A stretch of DNA of 6,332 bases from Candidatus Cloacimonadota bacterium (lineage in GTDB: Bacteria; Cloacimonadota; Cloacimonadia; Cloacimonadales; WRIO01). Location of the stretch: the NCBI GenBank assembly GCA_009782695.1, contig WRIO01000071.1, positions 1 through 6,332 of the forward strand, given 5' to 3'. Shown piece after piece: positions 1 to 6,064 of this stretch. The notes beneath the pieces are model-generated. The model did not search any database. It saw nothing but the letters and a program-made list of their open reading frames with translations, and was not told the DNA's origin. Within the stretch, counting starts at the first letter, position 1; the number at the start of each line of letters is the position of its first letter. The position numbers and the translations under genes were made by a program.

Positions 1-560
1 TCACCTACTATTGCCACATTTTCTATGTTGCTCTCTGTCTGACCTTCCAAAAGCCTAAATCCCAACTCGTTTTCCCTCAAAAACTCGCTATCAAAAACTA
101 CAAAATGCGGGTTACTGATACTCACACAATGCCCGCTTATGGCGTGGTCGAACAGGGTGTAGGTCATCTCTTTTTCGAGGGTGACACAGCCCATATTCAC
201 AGAAATAGACTTATCAACCGGGTTGACTGTGCAAGCCTTATTCCCCTTTATAGTCTGAAAGACTGCATTCTGCTGTCCTGTCTTTTCCCACAGGTAAAAA
301 GCCCCACACAAAAAGGCAGAACCGCAGGTTTCAGCCTCTGTGCCGTCACTATTAAATATGCGGATAGTAGCCTCGCAGGAGTCTGATTTTTGTATCAAGA
401 CCAAGCCGTCTGCCCCTATCCCAAAGTGCCTATGGGTGATATGTTTGGCAAACTCACCCCAGCCTTTCTGGGGCACAAAATCGCCTTTTGTGATGTCTAA
501 TAAATCTAAAAAAAGCAGGTCATTGCCTTGTGAGTGCATCTTGATAGCTTTTACTTTCAT
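1..560 (-). CDS. dapF: Diaminopimelate epimerase DapF, 3' end cut by window edge
   Basis: DapF interconverts LL- and meso-diaminopimelate in the cytoplasm, supplying meso-DAP for peptidoglycan and for lysine. The ATG is at 560 and 186 codons are visible before the left edge. The family is usually about 270-280 residues, so roughly the last third is missing, including the second catalytic Cys. Family motifs are present in order: MHSQGND (residues 8-14), HRHFGIGADGLVLI (43-56), RIFNSDGTE (67-75), the first catalytic Cys at C79, and SNPHF (149-153). One oddity is that the usual CGNGxRC around the catalytic Cys reads CGSAFLC here, with Asn to Ser, Gly to Ala and Arg to Leu. The start overlaps the dapB stop as ATGA (557-560), so translation is probably coupled; only a weak AGAG precedes the ATG. 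The identification is secure, but whether the gene is intact beyond the edge cannot be seen. Confidence 0.93.
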   Translation of the reverse strand, partial: MKVKAIKMHSQGNDLLFLDLLDITKGDFVPQKGWGEFAKHITHRHFGIGADGLVLIQKSDSCEATIRIFNSDGTEAETCGSAFLCGAFYLWEKTGQQNAVFQTIKGNKACTVNPVDKSISVNMGCVTLEKEMTYTLFDHAISGHCVSISNPHFVVFDSEFLRENELGFRLLEGQTESNIENVAIVG

Positions 561-1333
561 TGCTGTGTCTCTTTTTGTTTGGCAGAATATTCTAGCACTT
601 TGGAGAAAATATCTTTAAAATCGTGAAAACCCTTGTGCGAGATAGCATATTGTGCTGCTAATATCGCCCCCATCGCGAAGCCTTTTCTATTTTTCGCATT
701 GTGGGACAGAGTAATCTCATCAAAGTCAGAATCAAAGCCGACAAGGTGTTTGCCAACTATTTCCCCTGCACGTATAGAGGAAAAACAAAACTCGTCTTTT
801 TTTAGAGAATGGTTGGCTATATCATAGACCACAGAAGTCTTTGTGTCAAAGCTGTCCAATATAGTTTCTGCTAGGACTTTTGCCGTTCCCGAAGGAGCGT
901 CTGCTTTATGCCTATGATGTGCCTCATACCCGTAAACATCGTATAGATCTGTCTTGCTTATGGCATCAGCGCTGTGCCGCAGTATGTCATACAGCAGGTT
1001 CATACCCACCGAGTAATTTGCGCCATAAATCAAGCTGTGGTCTGCTTCTGAAAACTCTGCTTTCAGCTCATCTATCCTATCAAACCAGCCTGTTGTTCCT
1101 GTCACCACAGGGATTTTTCGCCGCAGTAGTTCTCGCACATTCTCGAAAGCAGCCTCTGGGTGAGTAAATTCTATCGCCACTTGCACTTCGAGAAGAGCAA
1201 TATCTGCAAAGGATTTAGGATATTCTGGAATATTTTTATCTATGATGACACCCACTTGAGCGCCTATAAAAGACAGGTTTTCCTTTATCATCTGTCCCAT
1301 TTTGCCAAAGCCAACTAACGCCACTGATATCAT
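557..1333 (-). CDS. dapB: 4-hydroxy-tetrahydrodipicolinate reductase DapB
   Basis: DapB is the NAD(P)H-dependent reductase of the diaminopimelate/lysine pathway; it makes tetrahydrodipicolinate in the cytoplasm. The protein has 258 residues, slightly short for the family (about 240-275) but complete. An N-terminal Rossmann fold starts with GFGKMG (8-13). The TGTTGW motif (78-83) follows, then the substrate-binding and catalytic segment EAHHRHKADAPSGTA (137-151). In it H139, H140 and K143 match the spacing of the E. coli catalytic His159, His160 and Lys163. A late RAGEIVGKH segment is also typical. The ATG at 1333 overlaps the pyrG TGA (ATGA, 1330-1333) and is preceded by AAGGGA six bases upstream. 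Its stop overlaps the dapF ATG in the same way. It sits in the middle of a pyrG-dapB-dapF unit, two consecutive genes of which belong to one pathway. No missing key residue was seen. Confidence 0.97.
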   Translation of the reverse strand: MISVALVGFGKMGQMIKENLSFIGAQVGVIIDKNIPEYPKSFADIALLEVQVAIEFTHPEAAFENVRELLRRKIPVVTGTTGWFDRIDELKAEFSEADHSLIYGANYSVGMNLLYDILRHSADAISKTDLYDVYGYEAHHRHKADAPSGTAKVLAETILDSFDTKTSVVYDIANHSLKKDEFCFSSIRAGEIVGKHLVGFDSDFDEITLSHNAKNRKGFAMGAILAAQYAISHKGFHDFKDIFSKVLEYSAKQKETQQ

Positions 1334-2919
1334 ATTTTGTCCCTTTTTTCTTTGGCTGCGTTTAGGAAGGCGTTATAAAGCTTGTGCGGGTGTTCTGGTC
1401 GAGAAATATATTCCGGGATAAACTGCACCCCTATATAGAAGGGGTGAGCGGGAATTTCCACGACTTCTGCGATGTCACCTTCGACAGAGGTTGCTGTTAC
1501 GATCATCCCTTTTTCTTCAAAAGCCGCTATATATTTCTGATTCAGGCAATGCGAGTGGCGATGTCTTTCCGAAACATCCTCAGCTAAATATATCTTGGCA
1601 GACAGGCTATCTGCCTTTGTTTTACAGCTAAAGCTACCTAATCTTTTAAAATCTTTTGTGCTATGGGGTATCGGGACTATGATAGGATTTTCGCACTGTG
1701 GGTCTATCTCTTGACTATTTGCGCCTGCTATCTTGCAAACGTTTCTGGCGAACTCTATCAGTGACACATGCATGCCGTAGCAGATGCTGAGAAAAGGTAT
1801 ATTTTGGGTGCGGGCAAAGTGGACTATACGGATCATACCTTCTATACCACTTTCACTGCCACCTCGTGGCAAGATGATCGCGTGGATGTCTTTGAACAAG
1901 GCTTCAAAGGCTGCTTGACTGTAATCTGCCTCTGAATCTATAGTGTGAATATTGACCCGAAGCTCATTCGCAGCAGCCGAATGGGTCAGGGCTTCCACCA
2001 AGCTAATATAAGCGTCTTTATGGTCAACATATTTGCCACAAATAGCTATGTTTACTTCGGTTTCAGCACTTTTAAAATTGTGTAAAAAGCTGTCCCATTT
2101 AGCAAAATCGACTTCCTTTATAGGCATAGAAAAATGTTTGCAAATAATCTTGTGCACGCCCTCTTTTAGATAATTCTTGGGTATCTCATAGACACTATCT
2201 GCGTCTATAGCTTGCTTCACGTGGGACTGGTGAACATTCGTAAAAAGTGCTATTTTTTGGGTAATCTCCTCTTCCAAATCCATCTCTGTCCTGCAAAGTA
2301 GCAGATTCGGCTGTATTCCCAGCTCACGCAGTTTGTTCACGGCATACTGGGTGGGCTTTGTTTTTAGCTCACCGGCTGCCTTTACATAAGGTATATAGGT
2401 CAAAAATATACACATAGTTTGAGAAAATCCTTTCTCTATCATATATTGTCTGATAGCCTCGATAAATGGCAGACTTTCGATGTCGCCCACTGTGCCACCT
2501 ATCTCGGTGATAGTAAAATCCACTTCTGCATTTGCAGCTGCGAGTAGAGACTTTATCTCGTCGGTGATATGCGGTATCACCTGCACTGTCTTGCCCTGAT
2601 ACTCGCCATTTCTTTCTTTTTTATTCACACTCTCGTAGATTACACCGCTGGTTGCATTCACTCTTTTGGATGTCGAAATCCCAGTAAACCTCTCATAATG
2701 ACCTAAATCTAAATCGCCTTCTCCGCCGTCATCCGTAACAAAAACTTCTCCATGCTGAAAGGGACTCATCTCCCCGATACATACGTTCAAATACGGGTCT
2801 AACTTTTGCATAGCAACTGAATAACCCATGTGCTTTAGCAGAAACCCGATGGACGCCGAAGATATGCCCTTGCCCAACGAGGACAACACTCCACCCAATA
2901 CAAATATGTGTTTACCCAC
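1330..2919 (-). CDS. pyrG: CTP synthase with a degenerate glutaminase active site
   Basis: CTP synthase converts UTP to CTP using ATP and an amino group, normally released from glutamine by a C-terminal amidotransferase domain. I place the start at GTG 2919, giving 529 residues: an AAGAGGT ribosome site lies six bases upstream and the protein then begins GKHIFVLGG, matching the family start. An in-frame ATG at 3039 would add 40 unrelated residues. The synthetase half looks functional: SSLGKG with K17, QKLDPY with K39, DLDLGHYERF with D71, TEIGGTVGD with E139, KTKPTQ (186-191) and K222. The glutaminase half is altered. C380 (SICYGMH) and E503 remain, but the catalytic His of QFHPE is Ile (I501, codon ATC). 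PGGFG is PRGGS (351-355), and the GGTMRLG loop is shortened to FKRLG (424-428). NVD of the N-terminal half is NVC (C47). The enzyme may depend on free ammonia; that is inference. It is first in the operon with dapB. Confidence 0.95.
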   Translation of the reverse strand: MGKHIFVLGGVLSSLGKGISSASIGFLLKHMGYSVAMQKLDPYLNVCIGEMSPFQHGEVFVTDDGGEGDLDLGHYERFTGISTSKRVNATSGVIYESVNKKERNGEYQGKTVQVIPHITDEIKSLLAAANAEVDFTITEIGGTVGDIESLPFIEAIRQYMIEKGFSQTMCIFLTYIPYVKAAGELKTKPTQYAVNKLRELGIQPNLLLCRTEMDLEEEITQKIALFTNVHQSHVKQAIDADSVYEIPKNYLKEGVHKIICKHFSMPIKEVDFAKWDSFLHNFKSAETEVNIAICGKYVDHKDAYISLVEALTHSAAANELRVNIHTIDSEADYSQAAFEALFKDIHAIILPRGGSESGIEGMIRIVHFARTQNIPFLSICYGMHVSLIEFARNVCKIAGANSQEIDPQCENPIIVPIPHSTKDFKRLGSFSCKTKADSLSAKIYLAEDVSERHRHSHCLNQKYIAAFEEKGMIVTATSVEGDIAEVVEIPAHPFYIGVQFIPEYISRPEHPHKLYNAFLNAAKEKRDKI

Positions 2920-2925
2920 TTTCTT

Positions 2926-2932
2926 ACCTCTT
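2926..2932 (-). promoter_or_regulatory. Ribosome binding site deciding the pyrG GTG start
   Basis: AAGAGGT on the minus strand ends six bases before the GTG at 2917-2919. It is the best Shine-Dalgarno match near the family-consistent N-terminus, and it argues against starting at the ATG of 3037-3039. Confidence 0.7.
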
Positions 2933-2976
2933 TTAAACCGAAATTCACGACAATGCTGATAATACTTGTCTAAAAC

Positions 2977-3005
2977 CAAATATTTTTCTGTGCCTTTTTT
3001 GTCAA
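2977..3005 (-). promoter_or_regulatory. pyrG: Candidate promoter of pyrG-dapB-dapF
   Basis: On the minus strand a perfect TTGACA (3000-3005) is followed after 17 bases by TATTTG (2977-2982), a weak -10 match. It lies about 58 bases upstream of the GTG start, in the only non-repeat sequence between pyrG and the repeat cluster. A nearby TATTAT has no good -35 partner. The call rests on sequence resemblance only; no operator or attenuator is visible. Confidence 0.35.
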
Positions 3006-3042
3006 GGGTAAAATCAAGCTTGTCTAAATGACACAACATTAT

Positions 3043-3230
3043 CCCGTAGGGAACGATGCCATGCCCAACTTCGGTGGGAGTTACAAGTTACTAGTTACAA
3101 TTGACAAGTTATGGTGTCCTGCGGACTGATTTTTTGAGCGAACATCGTTCCGTAATATCCGTGTGCAGCACACGGCTTTTTTCCCCGCTCCTGCGGAGAG
3201 GGGTGTCAACGGAGTTGACGGGGTGTGGGA
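3043..3230 (+). repeat. Composite hairpin repeat, copy 1 (interrupted)
   Basis: A four-hairpin unit lies in the pyrG-DUF362 gap. H1 has arms GGAACGATG (3050-3058) and CATCGTTCC (3143-3151), now separated by an inserted segment. H2 is GTGTG-cag-CACAC (3161-3173). H3 has arms CCCCgCTCC (3183-3191) and GGAGaGGGG (3195-3203) around TGC. H4 is GTCAAC-gga-GTTGAC (3205-3219). The 3176-3230 part is nearly identical to 4625-4680 and 6267-6321. Minus-strand open reading across this area is repeat translation, not a gene. Confidence 0.85.
3061..3136 (-). repeat. Segment inserted in the H1 loop of copy 1, reverse orientation
   Basis: Intact copies have 'tagcga' at this point; here it is replaced by 76 bases. 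Read on the minus strand, the segment carries AGTCCGCAGGACACCA, matching the H2 region of the right-hand copy (6251-6266) with one difference. It then has A/T-rich TTGTAACTAGTAACTTG-type sequence like the middle of the long elements, and ends in CCGAAGTTGGG, like their 3' hairpin. It therefore looks like a rearranged member of the same family nested inside another copy. Boundaries are approximate. Confidence 0.6.
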
Positions 3231-3238
3231 TAAAAATA

Positions 3239-3300
3239 CCCGTAGGGAACGATGCCTAGCGAAGCGAACATCGTTCCGTAATATCCGTGAGCAGCACACC
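3239..3300 (+). repeat. H1-H2 repeat module, copy 2
   Basis: This module has an uninterrupted H1 with arms GGAACGATG (3246-3254) and CATCGTTCC (3269-3277) around a 14-base loop. The sequence matches the one at 4564-4602. The H2 region that follows, GTGAG-cag-CACAC (3287-3299), has one mispair compared with copy 1. It runs directly into the long element at 3304, instead of into a short H3-H4 unit. Confidence 0.8.
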
Positions 3301-3303
3301 AAC

Positions 3304-3422
3304 AATTCCCCTCCAATCTGGAGGGGTGGCAGTTAATAATGACAAGTAACAAAGAGCTAATTACAAGTCATTGGTATCTTGTCATTTGTAATTTCTAACG
3401 AAGTTGGATGACGGGGTGGTTA
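3304..3422 (+). repeat. Long repeat element, left copy
   Basis: This 119-base element is nearly identical over most of its length to 6064-6183 in direct orientation. It starts with a perfect 7-bp hairpin, CCCCTCC (3308-3314) with GGAGGGG (3320-3326). An A/T-rich block then contains ATTACAA (3360-3366) pairing with TTGTAAT (3386-3392). It ends with AACGAAGTT and GACGGGGTGG. Its two ends match H3 and H4 of the short units, so it appears to be the same scaffold with a block inserted between them. It ends 28 bases before the DUF362 start codon. Confidence 0.85.
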
Positions 3423-3450
3423 CCGAAAGGCTCGATAAAAGAAAAAAAAT

Positions 3451-4677
3451 ATGACAAAAAAAGTAATAATAAAAGAAAATAAACAATATACTTTACCCGA
3501 GATAGAGCAGTCTATTCGGGAGATATTCGCGGAACTATGCGTTTTTGACTTCCTAAAAGGCAAAAAAACAGTCCTATTAAAGCCTAACCTACTCGGAGCA
3601 CACCACCCTGACAAAGCTGTTACCACTCACCCTTTTGTCCTGGAAGCAGTTATTAGGACGCTAAAAGACTGCGAGGTAGAAATCATAGTCGGGGACAGCT
3701 CAGGCGGAACAGTAAAAGCAGAACAAGTTTGGAATGTAACGGGTTTACAAGCAGTCTGCGAGAAATACTCAGTGCCATTAGTAGAGTTTGGTAGAGACGG
3801 GGTAACTGTGGTCGAAACAGCGGTCGGCACCTTGAATTTTGGCAAAACAGCTGCCAGCTGCGATGTGATCATCAACCTGCCAAAGATGAAAACCCATAGC
3901 TTGATGCTTTACACAGGGGCAGTCAAAAACCTTTTCGGCACGATAGCCGGTTTAGGGAAGTCTGAACTTCACAAGCTATACCCCAGCCCCGAAAGTTTTT
4001 CTGATGTGCTGACTACTATCTATGATTTTTACAGAGACAAGGTTGTTTTGAACATACTAGACGGTGTGGTTGGTATGCATGGAGAAGGTCCTTCAGCAGG
4101 CAAACCATACCCTTTTGGGCTGATAATGGCTAGCCGAAGTGCGTCCGCTATGGATGCAGTAGCCGCAAAGATGATGGGCTTTCAGGTAGAGCAAATTCCT
4201 TATATCAGGGAAAGCCTAAAGATAGATAATATAAAGCCCGAAGACATCGCTATAGACCAGAAATGGCAAAACCACATCTTCCGAAAAGTAAAGATAAATA
4301 CAGTGCTTTTTTCCAATAAAATCTTAAATAAAATGCCCCGTTTTGTTCGGTTCGTGATCAAGCTTATATTCTCGTATTATCCTCGCTTTTCGCCAGATTG
4401 CCAGCTCTGCTTGATATGTGTGCAATGCTGTCCTGTAAAGGCGTTGACAGTTTCTGAAAAAAAAATAAACTTAGATAAATCCAGATGTATCAAATGCCTC
4501 TGCTGTCACGAGATGTGTCCTCATTCTGCTATATCTTTTCGGCGAAAACTGTTTTTTCCCGCTCGTAGGGAACGATGCCTAGCGAAGCGAACATCGTTCC
4601 GATACATCCGTGCGAAGCACACCCCTTTTTTCCCCGCTCCTGCGGAGAGGGGTGGCAACGGAGTTGACGGGGTGTGA
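3451..4677 (+). CDS. DUF362 protein with C-terminal double [4Fe-4S] ferredoxin region
   Basis: The family is found mainly in anaerobes and its reaction is not established; a role in electron transfer or iron-sulfur chemistry is inference. The DUF362 part spans about residues 1-280. Its hallmarks are LLKPNLLG (42-49), AVTTHP (56-61), GDSSGG (81-86), NLPKMKTH (142-149), GAVKNLFG (156-163), LDGVVGMHGEGP (203-214) and AMDAVAAKMMG (233-243). Two ferredoxin motifs follow: C317, C320, C323 with C327-Pro, and C346, C349, C352 with C356-Pro, enough for two [4Fe-4S] clusters. There is no signal peptide. The ATG at 3451 gives a normal N-terminus, but its ribosome site is poor (A-rich, GAAA only). From about residue 371 to the stop (408) the protein is translated from a hairpin repeat found elsewhere in the window, so the native C-terminus probably ended near residue 370. 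A MATE gene follows after 28 bases. Confidence 0.9.
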   Translation: MTKKVIIKENKQYTLPEIEQSIREIFAELCVFDFLKGKKTVLLKPNLLGAHHPDKAVTTHPFVLEAVIRTLKDCEVEIIVGDSSGGTVKAEQVWNVTGLQAVCEKYSVPLVEFGRDGVTVVETAVGTLNFGKTAASCDVIINLPKMKTHSLMLYTGAVKNLFGTIAGLGKSELHKLYPSPESFSDVLTTIYDFYRDKVVLNILDGVVGMHGEGPSAGKPYPFGLIMASRSASAMDAVAAKMMGFQVEQIPYIRESLKIDNIKPEDIAIDQKWQNHIFRKVKINTVLFSNKILNKMPRFVRFVIKLIFSYYPRFSPDCQLCLICVQCCPVKALTVSEKKINLDKSRCIKCLCCHEMCPHSAISFRRKLFFPARRERCLAKRTSFRYIRAKHTPFFPAPAERGGNGVDGV

Positions 4678-4680
4678 GGT
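4564..4680 (+). repeat. Composite hairpin repeat, copy 3, inside the DUF362 3' end
   Basis: This is the cleanest H1-to-H4 unit. H1 has arms GGAACGATG (4569-4577) and CATCGTTCC (4592-4600). H2 is GTGC-gaa-GCAC (4610-4620). H3 has arms CCCCgCTCC (4632-4640) and GGAGaGGGG (4644-4652). H4 is CAAC-gga-GTTG (4656-4666). It provides the last codons and TGA (4675-4677) of the DUF362 gene. The TTTTTTCCCGCTC just before it (4552-4563) resembles the start of another H3 unit, so the insertion may begin nearer 4551. Confidence 0.85.
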
Positions 4681-4693
4681 ATATATTATCTAT

Positions 4694-4699
4694 GAAAGG
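4694..4699 (+). promoter_or_regulatory. Ribosome binding site for the MATE gene
   Basis: GAAAGG lies six bases before the ATG at 4706. It supports that start over an upstream in-frame GTG at 4610, which lies inside the hairpin repeat. Confidence 0.7.
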
Positions 4700-4705
4700 C
4701 ATACT

Positions 4706-6064
4706 ATGACAAAAGAAAAAATAGATTTGACAGTAGGGAACATCCCTATGCAACTGGTGAAGGTTTCCTTGCCTATCATGCTAACGATGTTTATGCAGAT
4801 GGCATATACCCTCACCGATATGTTTTGGATAGGCAAGATGGGGAGCAATGCTGTATCGGCTATCGGTTCTGCCTTCTTTTTTACTTGGATATGCACCTCT
4901 TTTGGGCTGATACCAAAGATAGGTTTAGAGGTAAATGTGGCGCAGTCAGCGGGGAGAAATGATACCGACGCTATCAAAAATTATATCATAAATGGCTTGT
5001 GGCTTGGGATCTCTTTTGGGCTGATTTATGCAGTATCTGTCAATCTTTCAGCCGAAAAACTAATGCTTTTTTTTAGGTTAGGTCATGGGACAGGGGATTT
5101 CGACCCGACTGCAGGTGGCACCATATACCTAAAAATCACCAGTTTTTGCTATGTGTTCAGCACTTTAAACCTGTGTTTCGCTGCTATTTACAACGGCTTA
5201 GGCAAAAGCAAAATACCATTTTTCTTTAATTCTACAGGTCTGGTGCTAAACATCATCCTCGACCCTCTGCTCATATACGGCTATTTCGGTTTTCCACAGC
5301 TCGGCATAGCAGGGGCAGCCTTAGCGACTACCATCGCACAGATTATGGTGTTTACTATCAATATCTACTACCTCCTAAAAAGCTTTAGTTTCCTGCATAA
5401 AATCCGAGTATTTTTATCTTTCCAAAAGGCATATTGCGTCCAAATATTGAAAATCGGTATCCCGCCTTCGATGGAAAATTTAGTCTATGCCTCTCTGTCG
5501 ATAGTCTTAGCCAGAATGATAAGTGGTTTCGACCCGATAGCCGTTGGCGTCCAAAGGCTCGGCACGCAGATAGAATCTATCTCTTGGATGACAGCTATGG
5601 GCTTTGGAACTGGCGTATCTGCCTTTGTGGGCCAAAACTTTGGAGCAGGTAATTTCCGGCGAATATGGGAAGGCTTCAGGTTTGGTATCATCATCACCAG
5701 CTGCCTCGGAGTGCTTTATTGTCTCGTGCTATTGATCTTCCCCCGCTATTTATACAGTATATTTTTGTCTGACCCCGTAGCTATCGAGATGGGGGTAACA
5801 TATTTGCGAATAATCTGTATCGCACAACCTTTTTTGTGCGTTTATTTTATCGGGTTAGGTGCCTTTAACGGTCTCGGTCTTTCCTTGATACCCTCTGTAA
5901 TAGGCATTTCCCTAAGCGCTATCAGGATACCTTTGGCACTCCTTTTGTCCCGTATCTACGGGCTAAACGGTATCTGGTTCACTATCAGCGGACTTCTCAT
6001 ACTCGAAGGTGGTATCTTGTTCGTCTGGTTCGTGCTTTATTTTAGACATAAAAAACACCGATAA
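4706..6064 (+). CDS. MATE-family multidrug/toxin extrusion transporter
   Basis: MATE proteins are inner-membrane antiporters that export drugs, dyes or metabolites in exchange for Na+ or H+. The substrate here cannot be read from sequence. With the ATG at 4706 the protein has 452 residues, the usual MATE size, and about 12 hydrophobic segments in two halves (roughly 15-220 and 245-447). Recognisable features are the first helix with SLPIMLTMFMQ and TDMFWIGKMG (37-46), and YNGLGKSKIP (162-171) leading to NIILDPLLIYG (182-192). GIAGAALAT (200-208) follows, and in the second half VGQNFGAGN (308-316), the counterpart of the first-half AQSAGRND. A short basic tail (RHKKHR) ends it. It follows the DUF362 gene by 28 bases, probably in one transcript. 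An in-frame GTG at 4610 would add 32 residues translated from the repeat and is rejected. The stop (6062-6064) abuts a long repeat element. Confidence 0.93.
   Translation: MTKEKIDLTVGNIPMQLVKVSLPIMLTMFMQMAYTLTDMFWIGKMGSNAVSAIGSAFFFTWICTSFGLIPKIGLEVNVAQSAGRNDTDAIKNYIINGLWLGISFGLIYAVSVNLSAEKLMLFFRLGHGTGDFDPTAGGTIYLKITSFCYVFSTLNLCFAAIYNGLGKSKIPFFFNSTGLVLNIILDPLLIYGYFGFPQLGIAGAALATTIAQIMVFTINIYYLLKSFSFLHKIRVFLSFQKAYCVQILKIGIPPSMENLVYASLSIVLARMISGFDPIAVGVQRLGTQIESISWMTAMGFGTGVSAFVGQNFGAGNFRRIWEGFRFGIIITSCLGVLYCLVLLIFPRYLYSIFLSDPVAIEMGVTYLRIICIAQPFLCVYFIGLGAFNGLGLSLIPSVIGISLSAIRIPLALLLSRIYGLNGIWFTISGLLILEGGILFVWFVLYFRHKKHR

Larger units (their letters stand above)
2920..3450. other. Gene-free interval between pyrG and the DUF362 gene
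   Basis: This 531-base divergent intergenic region holds a candidate pyrG promoter near its left end and then almost only repeat sequence (3043-3422). I saw no tRNA, no convincing coding frame and no clear promoter for the rightward genes. A GATAAA at 3434-3439 lacks a -35 partner, and AAAGG at 3426-3430 is too far from the ATG to act as its ribosome site. Confidence 0.6.

Noticed and set aside
105..386. Plus-strand open frames across the dap and pyrG genes (for example 105-386, 340-618, 880-1167)
   Set aside because: They are opposite-strand shadows of dapF, dapB and pyrG, whose proteins match known families along their length.
2920..3039. N-terminal 40-residue extension of CTP synthase from the ATG at 3039
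   Set aside because: It has no family similarity and spans the candidate promoter. A GTG with a good ribosome site at 2919 gives the normal PyrG N-terminus.
3183..3203. H3 hairpins as intrinsic terminators
   Set aside because: The T-tract precedes the stem on the plus strand, and on the minus strand the stem is followed by As; neither strand has stem-then-T.
3081..3305. Minus-strand open frame of 74 codons
   Set aside because: It consists wholly of repeat sequence, with the same peptide repeated inside it. There is no ribosome site and no family resemblance.
3043..3422. CRISPR array
   Set aside because: The repeated units are palindromic modules joined directly at irregular distances, with no unique spacers of constant length.
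3379..3439. Promoter for the DUF362 gene (TTGTCA at 3379, GATAAA at 3434)
   Set aside because: The two do not have workable spacing with each other or with other hexamers, and TTGTCA is part of a repeat hairpin.
4610..4705. Upstream GTG start for the MATE protein
   Set aside because: The added residues are translated from the hairpin repeat. ATG 4706 has a well-spaced GAAAGG and gives the usual MATE length.
4692..4709. Five-codon ORF (MKGIL) overlapping the MATE start as ATGA, possible leader peptide
   Set aside because: It contains the MATE ribosome site itself and has no ribosome site of its own; most likely chance.
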